Assembly (NCBI RefSeq): GCF_945859705.1
Contig: NC_079134.1
Span: forward strand, 81,994,275 to 82,058,274
Reading direction: 5' to 3'
Source of the DNA: Episyrphus balteatus
Taxonomy: Eukaryota; Arthropoda; Insecta; Diptera; Syrphidae
Length of the DNA stretch: 64,000 bases
A program made the translations under genes and the position numbers. The stretch's first letter is position 1, and each line of letters opens with the position of its first letter. Below are positions 43,061 to 54,550 of this stretch, piece after piece. The notes under the pieces were generated by a model, which was not told the origin of the DNA, searched no databases, and was given only the letters and a program-made list of their open reading frames with translations.

Positions 43061-43330
43061 ACATAATGCACTTTATGAAACAGCAATAAAATTTGAACAT
43101 AAACAATAAAAAGAAAAAGGAAAACAACATTATAATAATGCAAAAGCTTAAATAAAATAAAATCAACCAAAACAATAAACAACAACAAAATAAAACTAAA
43201 GAAAAAGAAAACTACATTATTATTAAAACTCCAAACAAAGAACAACTTAACTTTCACCAGCAACAACAACAGAAGATTGAAAAAAGCTCAGGTCAAATGA
43301 TAGAAAACAACAACACTAAACAACAAAAGT

Positions 43331-43376
43331 ATTCGACCTGATGATGGAGTAGCAGTTTCGAAACGCGTCATCGTCA
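43331..43376 (+). ncRNA. Hammerhead-ribozyme-like motif downstream of the PLE
   Basis: CTGATGA (43338-43344) and GAAAC (about 43360) followed by GCGTC carry the conserved core nucleotides of the minimal hammerheads that Penelope-like elements are known to encode. The intervening stem II is weak, and I could not build a clean stem I, so the fold is uncertain. Confidence 0.3.
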
Positions 43377-43685
43377 CAAAAAAAATATAAAAAGTTGTAA
43401 ATTTTTAAAATAAAAACTTAAAATAAATAAATATTTATATGAAATAATTGTGTAACTGTTTATTATATTTATTTAAACAAATAAAGAGTATTATACAACT
43501 TGGAGACAACAAAAACCCAAATTGTATAAATAGCGTTCGAACATGTAGATTTTGTGGCGATTTCTTAAAAAATTCATTATAATGAATAAAAAGATTATTG
43601 TTCAGGTTTTTGCGTTTATTGGCTTGATTTACACATTGACATTGCTCGCAAAATTTAATTGGAAATTCTTATTCAACCCGCAGTT

Positions 43686-44621
43686 TAGAGCTGGGCAAGT
43701 CGTTCATTTCAAAAGATCGAATCGTTCAAAGATTGATTTCATCAAAGATTCGGTCTTTTCTATCAATCGTTCTTTCGTTCATTTAATCGAAACTATTTCT
43801 TTTTCACTCATTTCGTTCTGACAAATGAGAGAAGAAACAAGAAATCGCGTATAACCTGAAATATTAACATTTCGATGCAACCATATAAAACAATTTTTCG
43901 TTTATATTTTACATGAGAGTTTTAAATCTAATTATCTCCGCTTTTTTTTTTTGAAAAAATATTTTTGGAAAATTTTAATGGTAAATTTGATTATTAGTAA
44001 GGCATTATGTCTCCGTCAAGTTCAAAACGTGGAAATAGATACATCAAAAATAAAAAGAAGTCAAGGTCAGATATTCGATAGAAATTCCTAATCGAATCCG
44101 ATTCAATTCAAACTCTGAACCTGCTTATATAAACTTGTATCAGTTGTATGCATGGAATCGAAATGATGATTGAGAATGAATGGAATGAACGAAATCCGAG
44201 TTCTGAGAGATTTTTAGATTTTAGATTTTTAGATGATTTTTGATTGTGAACGATTTGGATGAACAAAACGTTCTTTTCCACTTCGTGGTTTTTGATTGTA
44301 AACGATTTGGATGAACGAAAAGTTCTTTTCCACTTCGTGGTTTTTGATTGTAAACGATTTGGATGAACGAAACGTTCTTTTCCACTTCGTGGTTTTTGAT
44401 TGTGAACGATTTGGATGAACGAAACGTTCTTTTCCACTTCGTGGCTTTTGATTGTAAACGATTTGGATGAACGAAACGTACTTTTCTACTTTGTACTTTC
44501 TTATTTTATGAACGAGATTGATATAAGGATTGATTGATTTGGTTTAAAGTGATTGCAATCACTCAGAATTTTCGGTGAACGGGTCAAAAAGACCGAATCA
44601 ATCACGATTGACACAGCTCTA
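43686..44621. mobile_element. 936-bp hAT-like MITE (8-bp target CCGCAGTT)
   Basis: The ends TAGAGCTG and CAGCTCTA are flanked by CCGCAGTT at 43678-43685 and 44622-44629. The opposite arm of the host element (about 49896-49906, minus strand) has one uninterrupted CCGCAGTTT, confirming the insertion. An 8-bp duplication and short TIR are hAT traits. Non-coding, with a 52-bp tandem repeat inside. Confidence 0.9.
44237..44496. repeat. 52-bp tandem repeat, five units
   Basis: Units start at 44237, 44289, 44341, 44393 and 44445, each TTTTTGATTGTAAACGATTT followed by GGATGAACGAAACGTTCTTT. The AACGTTC part forms a small palindrome within each unit. Confidence 0.9.
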
Positions 44622-44811
44622 CCGCAGTTTGGTTATTTGTCATTATTCACTCCTTTAATTAACTTTTTTTGTTTACAGAAGCTTTTGATTGTGAATTCGA
44701 ATGTTTGAGAAAAAAACATGTTTATATGGAAATTATCAAAAATAATAAAGTTTTTTATTATTAATACGCTTTTACCAGCTATGTTTGTAACTGACAAACC
44801 TAGCAAGACTA

Positions 44812-45858
44812 CACGGAGAAAAAATAAGGTGCGAACCAACTTATTTCTGGTACATTTAACTTTAATGTAAAGTTAAAATAGGGATGACTCCCCAATAAAA
44901 TGAAATTTACCTTACTTTTCTAGGAAATTTATAGCTTATGATTAACTTTACAGTAAAGCCTTTTTTGTATGAATTCCTAATAGAAATTACTAGAAAGTTA
45001 GGTACATATTTTATCTTACTATAAGATTGAAAATATTGATTTTTAAAGTAAATTGAACTTCTCTATGGAAGGTATATAATTTAATTACATATTGGATCAA
45101 ATAAAGTCAATTTCATTTTTATTGATGACATTTTTCTAAATAAAATTGTATGCATCTATCTTACAAAAATTAATTAAAATAAAAAAGGTTTGTAATTATT
45201 GAAAAACATAACTGGGTAACATATACTTAATCCTAAAAGCCATTTAGGAGTAAGTACGTATGACCCTCTGTTATGTTTTTCAATAATTACAAAAATCACC
45301 TTTTTTTATTTTAATTAATTTTTGTAAGATAAATGCATACAATTTGATTTAGGCAAATATCATCAATAAAAATGAAATTGATTTTATTTGATCCAATTTG
45401 TTTGCGACTTCTTTATGAATAAATGTTATTATCCCGCACCCGCCACCTTAAAGCTTTGACAAAAAAAAACATCCAACACAAATGGAGAACAAATGGCGCA
45501 CTTTTCAATGACAACTTTAAGAGTTTTTTCTATGTATCGAGGGCACTCATCTCTTTTGGGAAAAATTCCTAGAATTCAGTATTATTATAACCTTAGTGTA
45601 ACGTAAAACTTATTCATAGAATAGTTAAATTTGTAAAATATGTTTTACTAGAATCTTAAAGTGAAAAGATTCATACACTTTTTTGGTTGAAGGTATATTT
45701 GACTCTACGTAAAGAAAATATTGCTACTCGTAAGGTATATACTACTTTAATTTGTTCACCATAATTTTTTTGTAAAAATTACTTTACGGATCCAAGAAAT
45801 GTTCAATACGTAAGGTAAAATTTTCTTAAAATCTAGGGCTTTTTACTTTAATTATCTT
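44812..45858. mobile_element. 1.05-kb insertion with ACTA target duplication
   Basis: ACTA at 44808-44811 and 45859-45862 brackets a segment absent from the opposite arm of the host element, where GCAAGACTAGCCAT is continuous (minus strand, 49706-49719). It starts CACGGAGAAAAAATAAGG. The termini are not clearly inverted. TTACGTA/CTTTAC motifs recur near its right half, and a 306-bp inverted repeat lies inside. Family unknown. Confidence 0.7.
45092..45397. repeat. 306-bp inverted repeat
   Basis: TTGGATCAAATAAAGTCAAT ... AAAAAGG(T) on the left is mirrored on the right, ending ATTTTATTTGATCCAA. Arms are about 120 bp with a loop around 45215-45275. Confidence 0.85.
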
Positions 45859-46834
45859 ACTAGCCATATAAATATTAGAAAACTTACCCGATTTCCATTA
45901 TCGTATCGAACTGAAACTTTGTACACATATGAAGTTCGGATGGCAACGCAATATTTTGGGGTCCGGACACAGGGGAGGGGCAAATCTATTTTATCCCATT
46001 CAAATTATCGCAAAAACGTTTGTAGGTAATTTGCAAGAGAGGGACTTTGGGCGCTCATACCACCCAAATAAATTTTCATCTACTTTCAAATATTATTCGA
46101 CTAAAAAGTAAAATAAATAAAACAGATTTTTAGATCAAAAGCGTAGAGGGTTTTGTTCAAACTATACTATAGCACAATTTAATTATTTTATAGGTTTTAG
46201 TGCTTGATAATCTAGGGTCTGCCTTACTTAGGCCTGCGTTAGACGTGTTCATAAAGTCAGACCTGCGATCAGACTAACTAAGTCCAACCTCCAACTGCAG
46301 TACTGCTGTTCATAATCGTTATTTATTTCGTCAACGTCGCGACGCGTCGGGCAGATTGCGCAGTCAAAATTGTATGGATGCAGAACTCGCGAAGAAGGTT
46401 ATTTGGCTTTTGATTCGATGTTTTTATTGTTAATAAATGTAAATATTGTAAAAAACAATTAAAAGCAAACATATTAATTAGGGTGGTGCAAAAAAATTTT
46501 TCATTTTTGGAAAAATTTAGATTTTAGTGATACAGAAAATTTCTAAATCGTGTTTTTTGATAGATCGAGTTTAATTTTTTTTGGTGTTAGGATGGCTCTT
46601 AAAATTGTTATCTTCTATAGTTTCTTGTGTAATTTAAAAAAATTCAAAGTGGATATTATTTTGACCAAATTATCGAAGAAAAAAAAATCCATTAGGGTGG
46701 TTCAAAATTTTTTTTTTTTTAATTATTGAAAAAAAAAATAATTTTCACTGCAGAGAAAGTTTGTAAAACATGGTTTATGAAATAAAATGTAAAGTTGAGT
46801 GGGCATTTTCGCATAAGGGGGCCCAGCAACATAG

Positions 46835-47137
46835 TCAGCCCTATTGTGAGTTTCACGTGAACAAGATTCAACCCGGAAAAATTGAATTTCATTTTTCCCC
46901 TATTGTAAGTTCCGGACTAAAAGTTGTTCACGTTCGGCAATCTCCTTGTATTTTAAACTTTTTTTTTAGGTAATTTGTCAGGCATTCGACGGCTCTTCTC
47001 TCACTAAAATTTTGGTGCCGAACAAGAAACTAGTGGAAAATGTAAATTCCCTTCGGGTGAAACTCATTTTCAAATTCCGGGCGAACAAAAATATTCCGGG
47101 CGGAAAACATTCCACTTGAAACTCACAATAAAGCTGA
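46835..47137. mobile_element. 303-bp MITE in the core of the long-TIR element
   Basis: TCAGCCCTATTGTGAGTTTC (46835) is mirrored by GAAACTCACAATAAAGCTGA (ends 47137). The interior repeats the theme (CCGGAAAAATTGAATTTC, GTGAAACTCATTTTC). No coding. Confidence 0.7.
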
Positions 47138-47496
47138 GTATATTTTACATTTACTCTTGGAATTCAACTAAAATCGATTTAAATAATTTGATATGAATTA
47201 AATATTGCTTATTTTTTTTTTTACAAATCCGTGTTATTAAAAACAATGTTTTCGGGAACTGAAAAAGGAAATATTTATTTGCCAAACAAAACTCATTATG
47301 TGATCATTTTTATATTTTTTTTTGACGTTAATAAAATAGATTTGGGGTGTTTTATTCCCCCAATGCCCCTCCCCTGAGTCCGGACCCCAAAATATTGCGT
47401 TGCCATCCGAACTTCATATGTGTACAAAGTTTCAGTTCGATACGATAATGGGAATCGGGTAAAAGTAGTTTTCTAATATTTACATATATGGCTAGT

Positions 47497-49704
47497 AGAC
47501 CTGTAGGAAACCGTATGTATTCGTTACTTAAATGCGGGTATTCACTTCAGTAACGAGTAACGAAACGTTACTGCCCAAATAATTTCGTTACTCGTATGTT
47601 TCGTTACTAGTACTGAACAAGTAACGAAACATGCGAAACATACGAAACGTGCGAAACGTGCGAAACATACGAAAAATACGGAACATACGAGTAACGACGA
47701 TACTCCAATTCCAATACCAATTTGGATTGGATATACGAAATGCGAAACGAAAACAAAATGGTACACATCATTTGTCGTGTGCGCATTATTTCGCATCTCG
47801 TATCGGTTCGGTATCATCATTTATGTATTTTACGATTTTGTTGTTCTGTTTTTGTGAATGTATATCAAAAGGGGTAAATAAGAATTCTGTTTCTTTCTCT
47901 TTCGTACCTGTTTTTTATGGACATGTGGGAGTGAGATATGTGAAAGTGTGTTTTTGTGTAGTGTAGATACATTCCAATTAGAATACCAATTTGGATAGGT
48001 ATACGAAATGTGAAACAAAAACAAAATAAGTACCTATGCTGTTTTGTTTTCTCTTTCGTAACCGGTTTTTATGGACGTGTGTGTGTGTGTGGTGAGATAT
48101 GTGAAAGCGTGTGTTTAATCGTTGAACAATGGACATAAATTAAGAAATATTTTTGTAACTGCTCATTTAACATAAATTGACTCGTAGTTTTAAAGAATAT
48201 AAATGAATAAGTGAATCGACAAGAAAAAAAGTAAAACAACTGGAAAATAATAATGTAATTTTAAATGAATTTCCATGATTTAAAAATTAGCACAAAACAA
48301 CATTAATATTTTATACATACATATATGTATGTAAATGTTCAAATATTATATAAAACCCAATTTTGAGTAAATTAAAAAAAGTATTTCTTCAATCGATTTT
48401 ATCTTTTTTCTAGTTTCCTTTTTGTTTTTAAACGTATTCTCAAGTTCCACTTGATTTTTTATAAATTAGTCTAATGAAGAGTTTTCCTTGAATTTTTGTA
48501 CTATATTTTTTTAAGATATTTTTTACCTACATGACAAATTAATAAGTTTGAATGAACTTGTCAGTTTTTCCCCAAATTAAATACGCTGTTGTCTTACAAT
48601 AAAAAAAAAAAAAACAAAATTGAATACTTTCGTTCTTCAGGATTAAATCTCCGCGGACAATTTATAGTGTGAAACTTAAATTTTTTTAGTAAGTACATAC
48701 ATATATGTACATACCAACCTAAATATGTAAATATCTACATTCATTTATGTATTATTATCAATTTCACTTTCTTTAAAACTCCATAGTGATTTTTTTTCTC
48801 CGATTTATTGATGTCTTGTTGGAGACCAAGCGAGTTTTTGTTGGTGTAAAAAAATTAAAATGTAACCTAAGCCTAAGGTAAAGCAATTAGTTTCATTTTC
48901 ACACCAAAACCTGTAAATGGAACGACAGATCAAAATCAAACATTGACTGCAAAAAGTTGTTCCAATTCCACCTTTTTTTCTAGATACCTATCTATATATG
49001 TAGGTTTGTATGTAAAACTAGAGAAGTAGAGAAAAATTACTTCGATTTTTGTGTTTCAATTTGGACTTTTGATTTTTATTTACGATCGCCATTTTTAATT
49101 TCACTTCCAGAATTATCTTCCTGTATTCTTATTTGAATCTTGAATTGTTTGGTTTCATAATTATGTCAGTTATGATTCTATTTAACTATTTCTGGTAAAA
49201 ACTATATTCAGCATCGGCACATTCATATCTTAAAAAAAAAATTACTTGTAGGTACATCGAAAATCTGATATTGAAAGCAGATTCTTGAAAACTTTACTCT
49301 TTGCTAAGCTAGTTGAGCTAGAGAATATTTGTATACCATTTTAAAAAAGATTTCTTGTCATTCAAAATCTTGCATTATTAAATTTTTAATGTCGTTTTTA
49401 CTTTTAATATATATTAAAAAAAAAAAAAAACTACCAAAATAATAAGTTCTTAACGTAAATCGTGAGACATAACAAAAATACCAAATGTAGGAAATATACG
49501 AAATATACGAAACATACGAAAAATACGAAATATACGAAACATACGAAGCATACGAAACATACGAAACATGCGAAACATGCGAAACATACGAAATATACCT
49601 AAAGTAACGAAAGTAACGAGTAACGATATCGTTGATGCGGGTACTAGAACCAAAAGTAACGTATACATACGGGTACTCGTTTTGTCGTTACTTTTACAGC
49701 CCTA
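47497..49704. mobile_element. 2.2-kb hAT-like non-autonomous element (8-bp target ATGGCTAG)
   Basis: ATGGCTAG at 47489-47496 and 49705-49712 flanks ends TAGACCTGTA and TACAGCCCTA. Inside both ends lie related arrays of ACGAAACAT(G/A)CGAAA-type units (47620-47690, 49495-49600) and repeated GTAACGA motifs, which together look like subterminal repeats. The middle is AT-rich with short GT repeats (48075-48095). No transposase frame. Confidence 0.85.
49495..49600. repeat. Short tandem array of (ATACGAAAC)-like units
   Basis: A 9-10-bp unit (ATACGAAAC, ATACGAAAT, ATGCGAAAC) is repeated about eleven times. A related array lies at 47628-47690 in the same element. Open frames across it (RMFRMFRMF) are artefacts. 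Confidence 0.9.
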
Positions 49705-50051
49705 ATGGCTAGTCTTGCTAGCTTTGTCAGTTACAAACAAAGCTAATAAAAGCGTATTAATAATAAAAAAAAACTTTATTATTTTTGCTAATTTCCATAT
49801 AGACATATTTTTTTCTTAAACATCGAATTCACAATCAAAAGCTTCTGTAAACAAAAAAGTTAATTAAAGGAGTAAATAATGACAAATAACCAAACTGCGG
49901 GTTGAATAAGAATTTCCAATTAAATTTTGCGAGCAATGTCAATGTGTAAGTCATGCCAATAAACGCAAAAACCTGAACAATAACCTTTTTATTGAATATA
50001 ATGCCTTTTTTAAGAAATCGCCACAAAATCTATCTACATGTTCGAACGCTA

Positions 50052-50155
50052 TTTACACGTGTAAATATAAATACACGTGTATTTACAAATACACGTGCTT
50101 CGGCAAGAATAATTTAAATACACGTGTAACACGTGTACCTTAATACGCGTGCAAC
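50052..50155. promoter_or_regulatory. Cluster of CACGTG palindromes
   Basis: ACACGTGTA or CACGTG occurs about six times in 105 bp, with a related ACGCGT at 50144. CACGTG is the E-box bound by bHLH factors. No gene is nearby, so this may be only a simple repeat derived from an element edge. Confidence 0.4.
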
Positions 50156-50233
50156 AGTAGGCTCTAATCCATATCTACATGATAAGTGTAAGTAAATGAG
50201 ACAATAAAAAAATTTTTTATATATCGACAAAAA

Positions 50234-50960
50234 CTTTAAAAGTTCAGCAACAAGAACCAAAAAATTGTATTTTTTTCCCGTGGGCCTAATAATATGGCAA
50301 GGTACTGTATCTGTTTCATTCACAATTTGGTTATATAAAATGGAAAAATATTTTAAAAGAATACGTGAGTAACAAATAGGGTCAATTCATTATCGACAGA
50401 CGATATCGTTATGACGTCAGTCTTGCTTCAATTAAAAGCGATAATCAATTTTTATCAGACGATATTGTTTTGACGATAGAAAAATTTCTTTCTGTAGATC
50501 TATAAGCCCCAGAGCGGGGATATAAAAAATATTTTTTATAATTGCAACGACAGCGTTTTTCCGAAGATTTTTCTTTAAAAAGAAACGTTTTAAAATCTTT
50601 AAAAGTTCAGCAACAAAACCAAAAAATTGTATTTTTTTCCCGTGGGCCTAATAATATGGCAAGGTACTGTATCTGTTTCATTCACAATTTGGTTATATAA
50701 AATGGAAAAATATTTTAAAAGAATACGTGAGTAACAAATAGGGTCAATTCATTATCGACAGACGATATCGTTATGACGTCAGTCTTGCTTCAATTAAAAG
50801 CGATACTCAATTTTTATCAGACGATATTGTTTTGACGATAGAAAAATTTCTTTCTGTAGATCTATAAGCCCCAGAGCGGGGCTATAAAAAATATTTTTTA
50901 TAATTGCAACGACAGCGTTTTTCCGAAGATTTTTCTTTAAAAAGAAACGTTTTAAAATCG
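50234..50960. repeat. Direct tandem duplication, 363-bp unit
   Basis: CTTTAAAAGTTCAGCAAC at 50234 and 50597 starts two adjacent copies that differ by only a 3-nt gap and two or three substitutions. Each copy holds GACGATATCGTTATGACGTC and, further on, GACGATATTGTTTTGACGAT. A partial inverted copy lies at 41090-41240. Confidence 0.9.
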
Positions 50961-51479
50961 TTAGGTAATTCAAAATACGCGATGTTTTATACAAATTTAA
51001 TTAACTTTTATTCTACTAATGTAAACTCATTTTCAACTTGGAAAACGAACCTAGCCGGATAAAGAGGCAAACACCTTGTGACCTAGGCTAACACGACTAT
51101 TAAATTTATAAATAATTTTACACATACATACGGTATTTTTGAGTACTGCCTAAAACAGAAATATGTACCTACATATATCTAATTTTTTCAACATTTTCAA
51201 ACCCAATTCCTGTTTGGCTGTTCTATATTTATTTTTGAAGATTCTAAAACTGATGTTGCAAAAAATTTTTAATGAGACCGTAGTTATGGAGTTACGTGAA
51301 GCAAAAAACGGACAACCACGTTAACGATTATCGTTTTATGGATTTTATCAATTAAAAAATTACGGAACGACCGCGACCCCCCCATTCTAAACCTCAAAAC
51401 ATCTCAAAACGAAAAACAAATTCGACAACAACAAAATTATTATTACTCTAGTTAAATATTAAAACAAAACCACATCTCA
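50961..51479. other. Unassigned stretch
   Basis: AT-rich, nothing recognised. Confidence 0.3.
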
Positions 51480-52850
51480 GCCTTTACAGGGCTCTTGATA
51501 CCCGCATACCCGGGTACCTGCATTTACGGGTATTACCCGGGGGCCATAAATTCGGGTACCCGTTATAATACGGGTACCCGGTCATATTCGGGTAGCCGCA
51601 ATATTTTCGTATCTATTAAATAAATGTGATTGAAACAGATTTAAGAACATTTCTCGGTCTTTGCTGTTTACCACACTGTAAAATCAATAAATGTATAGTT
51701 GGATTCGATCGATTCGACTATAGTCGAGGTTAAAAAAAAACATAAACAATATTATAAATTTAACATAACTTTATTTCTTTTTGACTTTAAGACTTTTATA
51801 TAAAACAGTAGTATAGTACAGTATTTATATAAACAACTAGCTGACCCGGCGGACTTCGTTTCGCCTCTTCTGCTATTTACTTCTAATGTTGGAGTCAATC
51901 TTTTCTTAAAAAAAAGAAATCGGGTCACAACATCAAACATGTGTTTTTTTAGTTCTATTGACTGCATTATCAAGATTGATGTTTTCGGCCTTAAAGTTCC
52001 TGTATTTAGAATATGATATATTACGAATTTAGGCTATTCATATCAGCTGGAAAACTAACTTTTTGAACTCCTCGAAAACAATATAAAGCCACGACTTGAA
52101 GTTGCCAGGCATTTTAATTCGTTAGTATAACGCATAAGGCTATAAAACTTTATAGTTCTCCCATTTGGGTTAAACATCCACTCCTAAAATTTACTATCAA
52201 CTTCTTAAAAGGTGGACGTTCTAAATTCGACTGTATTTCTCTTTTATGTTTATTACCTCATGACTTTCGACTGGGCGAACCGATTTTGATAATTCAAAGC
52301 ATCAGTGCAGTCCCATTTCAATTAAGTCCATTTCTGATTAATATATATGTATTTATGTCTTGAAAATGTTATTTCCACAAATAATAAAACTTTCCAATAG
52401 AACTGATGAAATGCGCAGTCAAAATTCAAATTACTAAGACTAAAATTTGTTATTTAAATATGTACTTTCACGCACCATTTAGTTTTATGAAAATAAATCT
52501 TGGTAGATTCTCAGACTTAGCCGATATGTACAAAAAAATTCATAAAAAAATCGTTGGAAAAAAATTTAAAAATTAAATTTTGAGTGGACAACCCTAACCA
52601 TGTAGTGGTATGAAAATAGATGTTGGCCGATTCTTAGACTTGCCCGATGTACCCACAAAATTTCATAAAAATCGTTCCAAAAACATATTTAAAAAATGTT
52701 AGGTTGGACCACCCTAGCCATTTTATGATATGAAAATTCATATTGGCAGAATGGCCGATTCTCAGACTTTCCGACAAAAATTGTTACACTCGTGAAACTT
52801 GGCAAAAAGTGTGCTTTTGGGATAAGAACCAAGGATCAAAGAAGTAAAAA

Positions 52851-53033
52851 AATAAAATGCACGACTGGGGTCGCACGTACTTGCTCTTATGTTAAAAGTA
52901 GATCTTATCTTAAAGCTTTTTATCAAAAAATGAGGTTTTAAATCATGAATTATATCTTTTGATCTGATATTATATACAATATTCCATTAGTTTTTAGTTA
53001 ATCTATTAAGAATAATTTTAAAAGCATATAATT
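52851..53033 (+). mobile_element. Helitron/DINE-like head, 3'-truncated
   Basis: AATGCACGACTGGGGTCGCA with TACTTGCTCTTATG matches the heads at 18729 and 56271. No 3' hairpin end follows before the tRNA-like sequence. Confidence 0.55.
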
Positions 53034-53035
53034 TT

Positions 53036-53108
53036 TTACCACACCCGGGAATCGAACTTCGTATCTGCTTGGTGGTAGTCCACCACTCTACCCACTCGGC
53101 CATCCTAG
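53036..53108 (-). repeat. tRNA-like sequence
   Basis: On the minus strand GGATGGCCGAGTGGGTAGAG gives a Leu/Ser-style A box and GTTCGATTCCCGG a consensus B box. The anticodon arm (GGTGG ... CCACC) leaves only a 4-5-nt loop, so this is probably a tRNA pseudogene or SINE head. Of the four tRNA-like sequences it has the best B box. Confidence 0.5.
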
Positions 53109-53774
53109 TATATTCATTAATGAAATCAAAAACTTAGCAGTTCAAATAGCAAAAAAATGTCCGAGCTAAATTATTCAATGTCAAAACCCAAAAGTGTCCG
53201 AGCTATATTATTTAATATCAAAACCAAAAATCAAATACAAAACTTGGTAATTTCTGTAAAGCTCCTATAAATTCATTCAACAGACTTATCCGAAAAACAA
53301 GCTTTCTTCGTGTAAGTTTCTTTAACAGTATTTAAACAACTTATTAGAAGTTGTTAAATAAGTCCGAACTTCTATAAGCAGTTAAATTCTGAAGCAAGCT
53401 CAATACAAGCTGTATACAAAGTAGAACCTGGAAGATTTCATTTTACAGAAGCTGTTGTGCTAGTTGGGATGTGTACATTTGTGAGCATTGATGAGATTAT
53501 GTAACATTCGAGTATCAGAAATCAGAATACAATGCTGGACGCTTATAAGAAACATCAAAGTGTAATATGTATTCTTATGAAGGAAAGAAACAACTTTCTT
53601 CAAAATAAACTTTTTTTTTTGGTAAAACCTACCAACGCATATATGGTTCTTTTGAGAAATAGAAAATTAATTTTATAAAAACGTAACAATTATTATTGTT
53701 TAAACCGTGTTTGTTATGGGTAATTTTTTAAAGGCTCATATTTTTCAAAACGAATTTTTCGGGTTGGTGATGAA

Positions 53775-54265
53775 TGACCAAAACCCATAATCCCAAAGAG
53801 AAAATCCCCAAAGCCAAAATCCCCAAGACAGACCTGGGTATAGACAAAATCTCCAGGAAAAAATCTCCAAAAAAAAAATTTCCGAGCGAAAATCCCAAAA
53901 TTTCAGATGCGCAAGTTGTGTATCAAGCAACCAAATCGCGCACACGAATGGTAGTTCCAACAACGAAGGTTCAAGTGACGGTTGTTTACATAATTTATTT
54001 TTTGTGTTCCGTTTTAAAAGGGGAACCTTTATGATTTTAAAATTGTCGTGTTTAGACCTGATTTTACTTTGCCTTACAGTGTTTTTTTATCATTCTATTA
54101 CGTTTTTGTTTTTGCTATTTGGAGATTTTTGGGGATTTGGAGAAAATGGGAGAAAAAATTATTTATTGGAGATTTTGTCCATTGGATCCCTTTCCCCATG
54201 GAGATTTTGTCCATGGGGTCAAAAATTTTCTGGAGATTTTATCCGATTGAGATTTTTTTTTGGAG
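53775..54265. repeat. Inverted arrays of AAATCCCCA/TGGAGATTTT
   Basis: The left part (53780-53910) repeats AAAATCCCCAAAGCC-like units. The right part (54115-54260) repeats TGGAGATTTTTGGGG-like units in the opposite sense. This is the form of a transposon with internally repeated ends; its borders are not resolved. Confidence 0.6.
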
Positions 54266-54550
54266 ATAGTGTAGGTTTCTCGAATTTTTCTGATGAACGA
54301 CTAATTACTTATAAATAAATTAAACTAGATTTCTCTAATATTTTCTCTCATTTTATGCTATTAAGAACACGTTACCTGGTTTCTCGGGTACCCGCCACTT
54401 AAAATACCTGGGTACCCGCACATTTGGGTAATACCCGCATATTCGGGTACCCGCGTATTTATTGAAACGGGTATTACCCGGGTAATATCAAGAGCCCTAG
54501 CCTTTACTCATGAAATAAAATGTCCAGGCCGAAATTTGATTTGATGCTTA

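Larger units (their letters stand above)
43528..50054. mobile_element. Old long-TIR element, expanded by nested insertions
   Basis: The outer ends TAAATAGCGTTCGAACATGT (43528) and its inverse (about 50054) begin arms of about 480 bp. Left arm: 43528-43685, 44630-44811 and 45863-45990. Right arm: 47355-47488 and 49705-50054. Removing the inserts 43686-44621, 44812-45858 and 47497-49704 restores two continuous inverted arms around a 1.35-kb core (45991-47354) that lacks a recognisable gene. The arms include CCATCCGAACTTCATATGTG and GGGGTCCGGAC. The original size is about 2.3 kb. Confidence 0.8.
51488..54499. mobile_element. 3.0-kb hAT-like element (8-bp target GCCTTTAC)
   Basis: GCCTTTAC at 51480-51487 and 54500-54507 flanks AGGGCTCTTGATACCCGC and its mirror ATATCAAGAGCCCTA. 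Both ends hold clusters of CGGGTACCCG-type palindromes (51500-51605, 54380-54490). The interior is a patchwork: a segment with AGCTGACCCGGCGGACTTCG (51839), a Helitron-like head (52851), a tRNA-like sequence (53036-53108) and an inverted repeat (53775-54265). No hAT transposase seen. Confidence 0.85.

Noticed and set aside
44108..44437. Minus-strand frame with internal similarity
   Set aside because: Derived from the 52-bp tandem repeat, whose length is not a multiple of three.
47542..47820. Minus-strand frame with FVCFARFARFVC repeat
   Set aside because: Translation of ACGAAAC-type tandem units at the end of a hAT-like element.
51839..51973. A gene on the minus strand beginning near the segment AGCTGACCCGGCGGACTTCG
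   Set aside because: The segment resembles a widespread insect repeat edge. The 73-codon frame has no motif.
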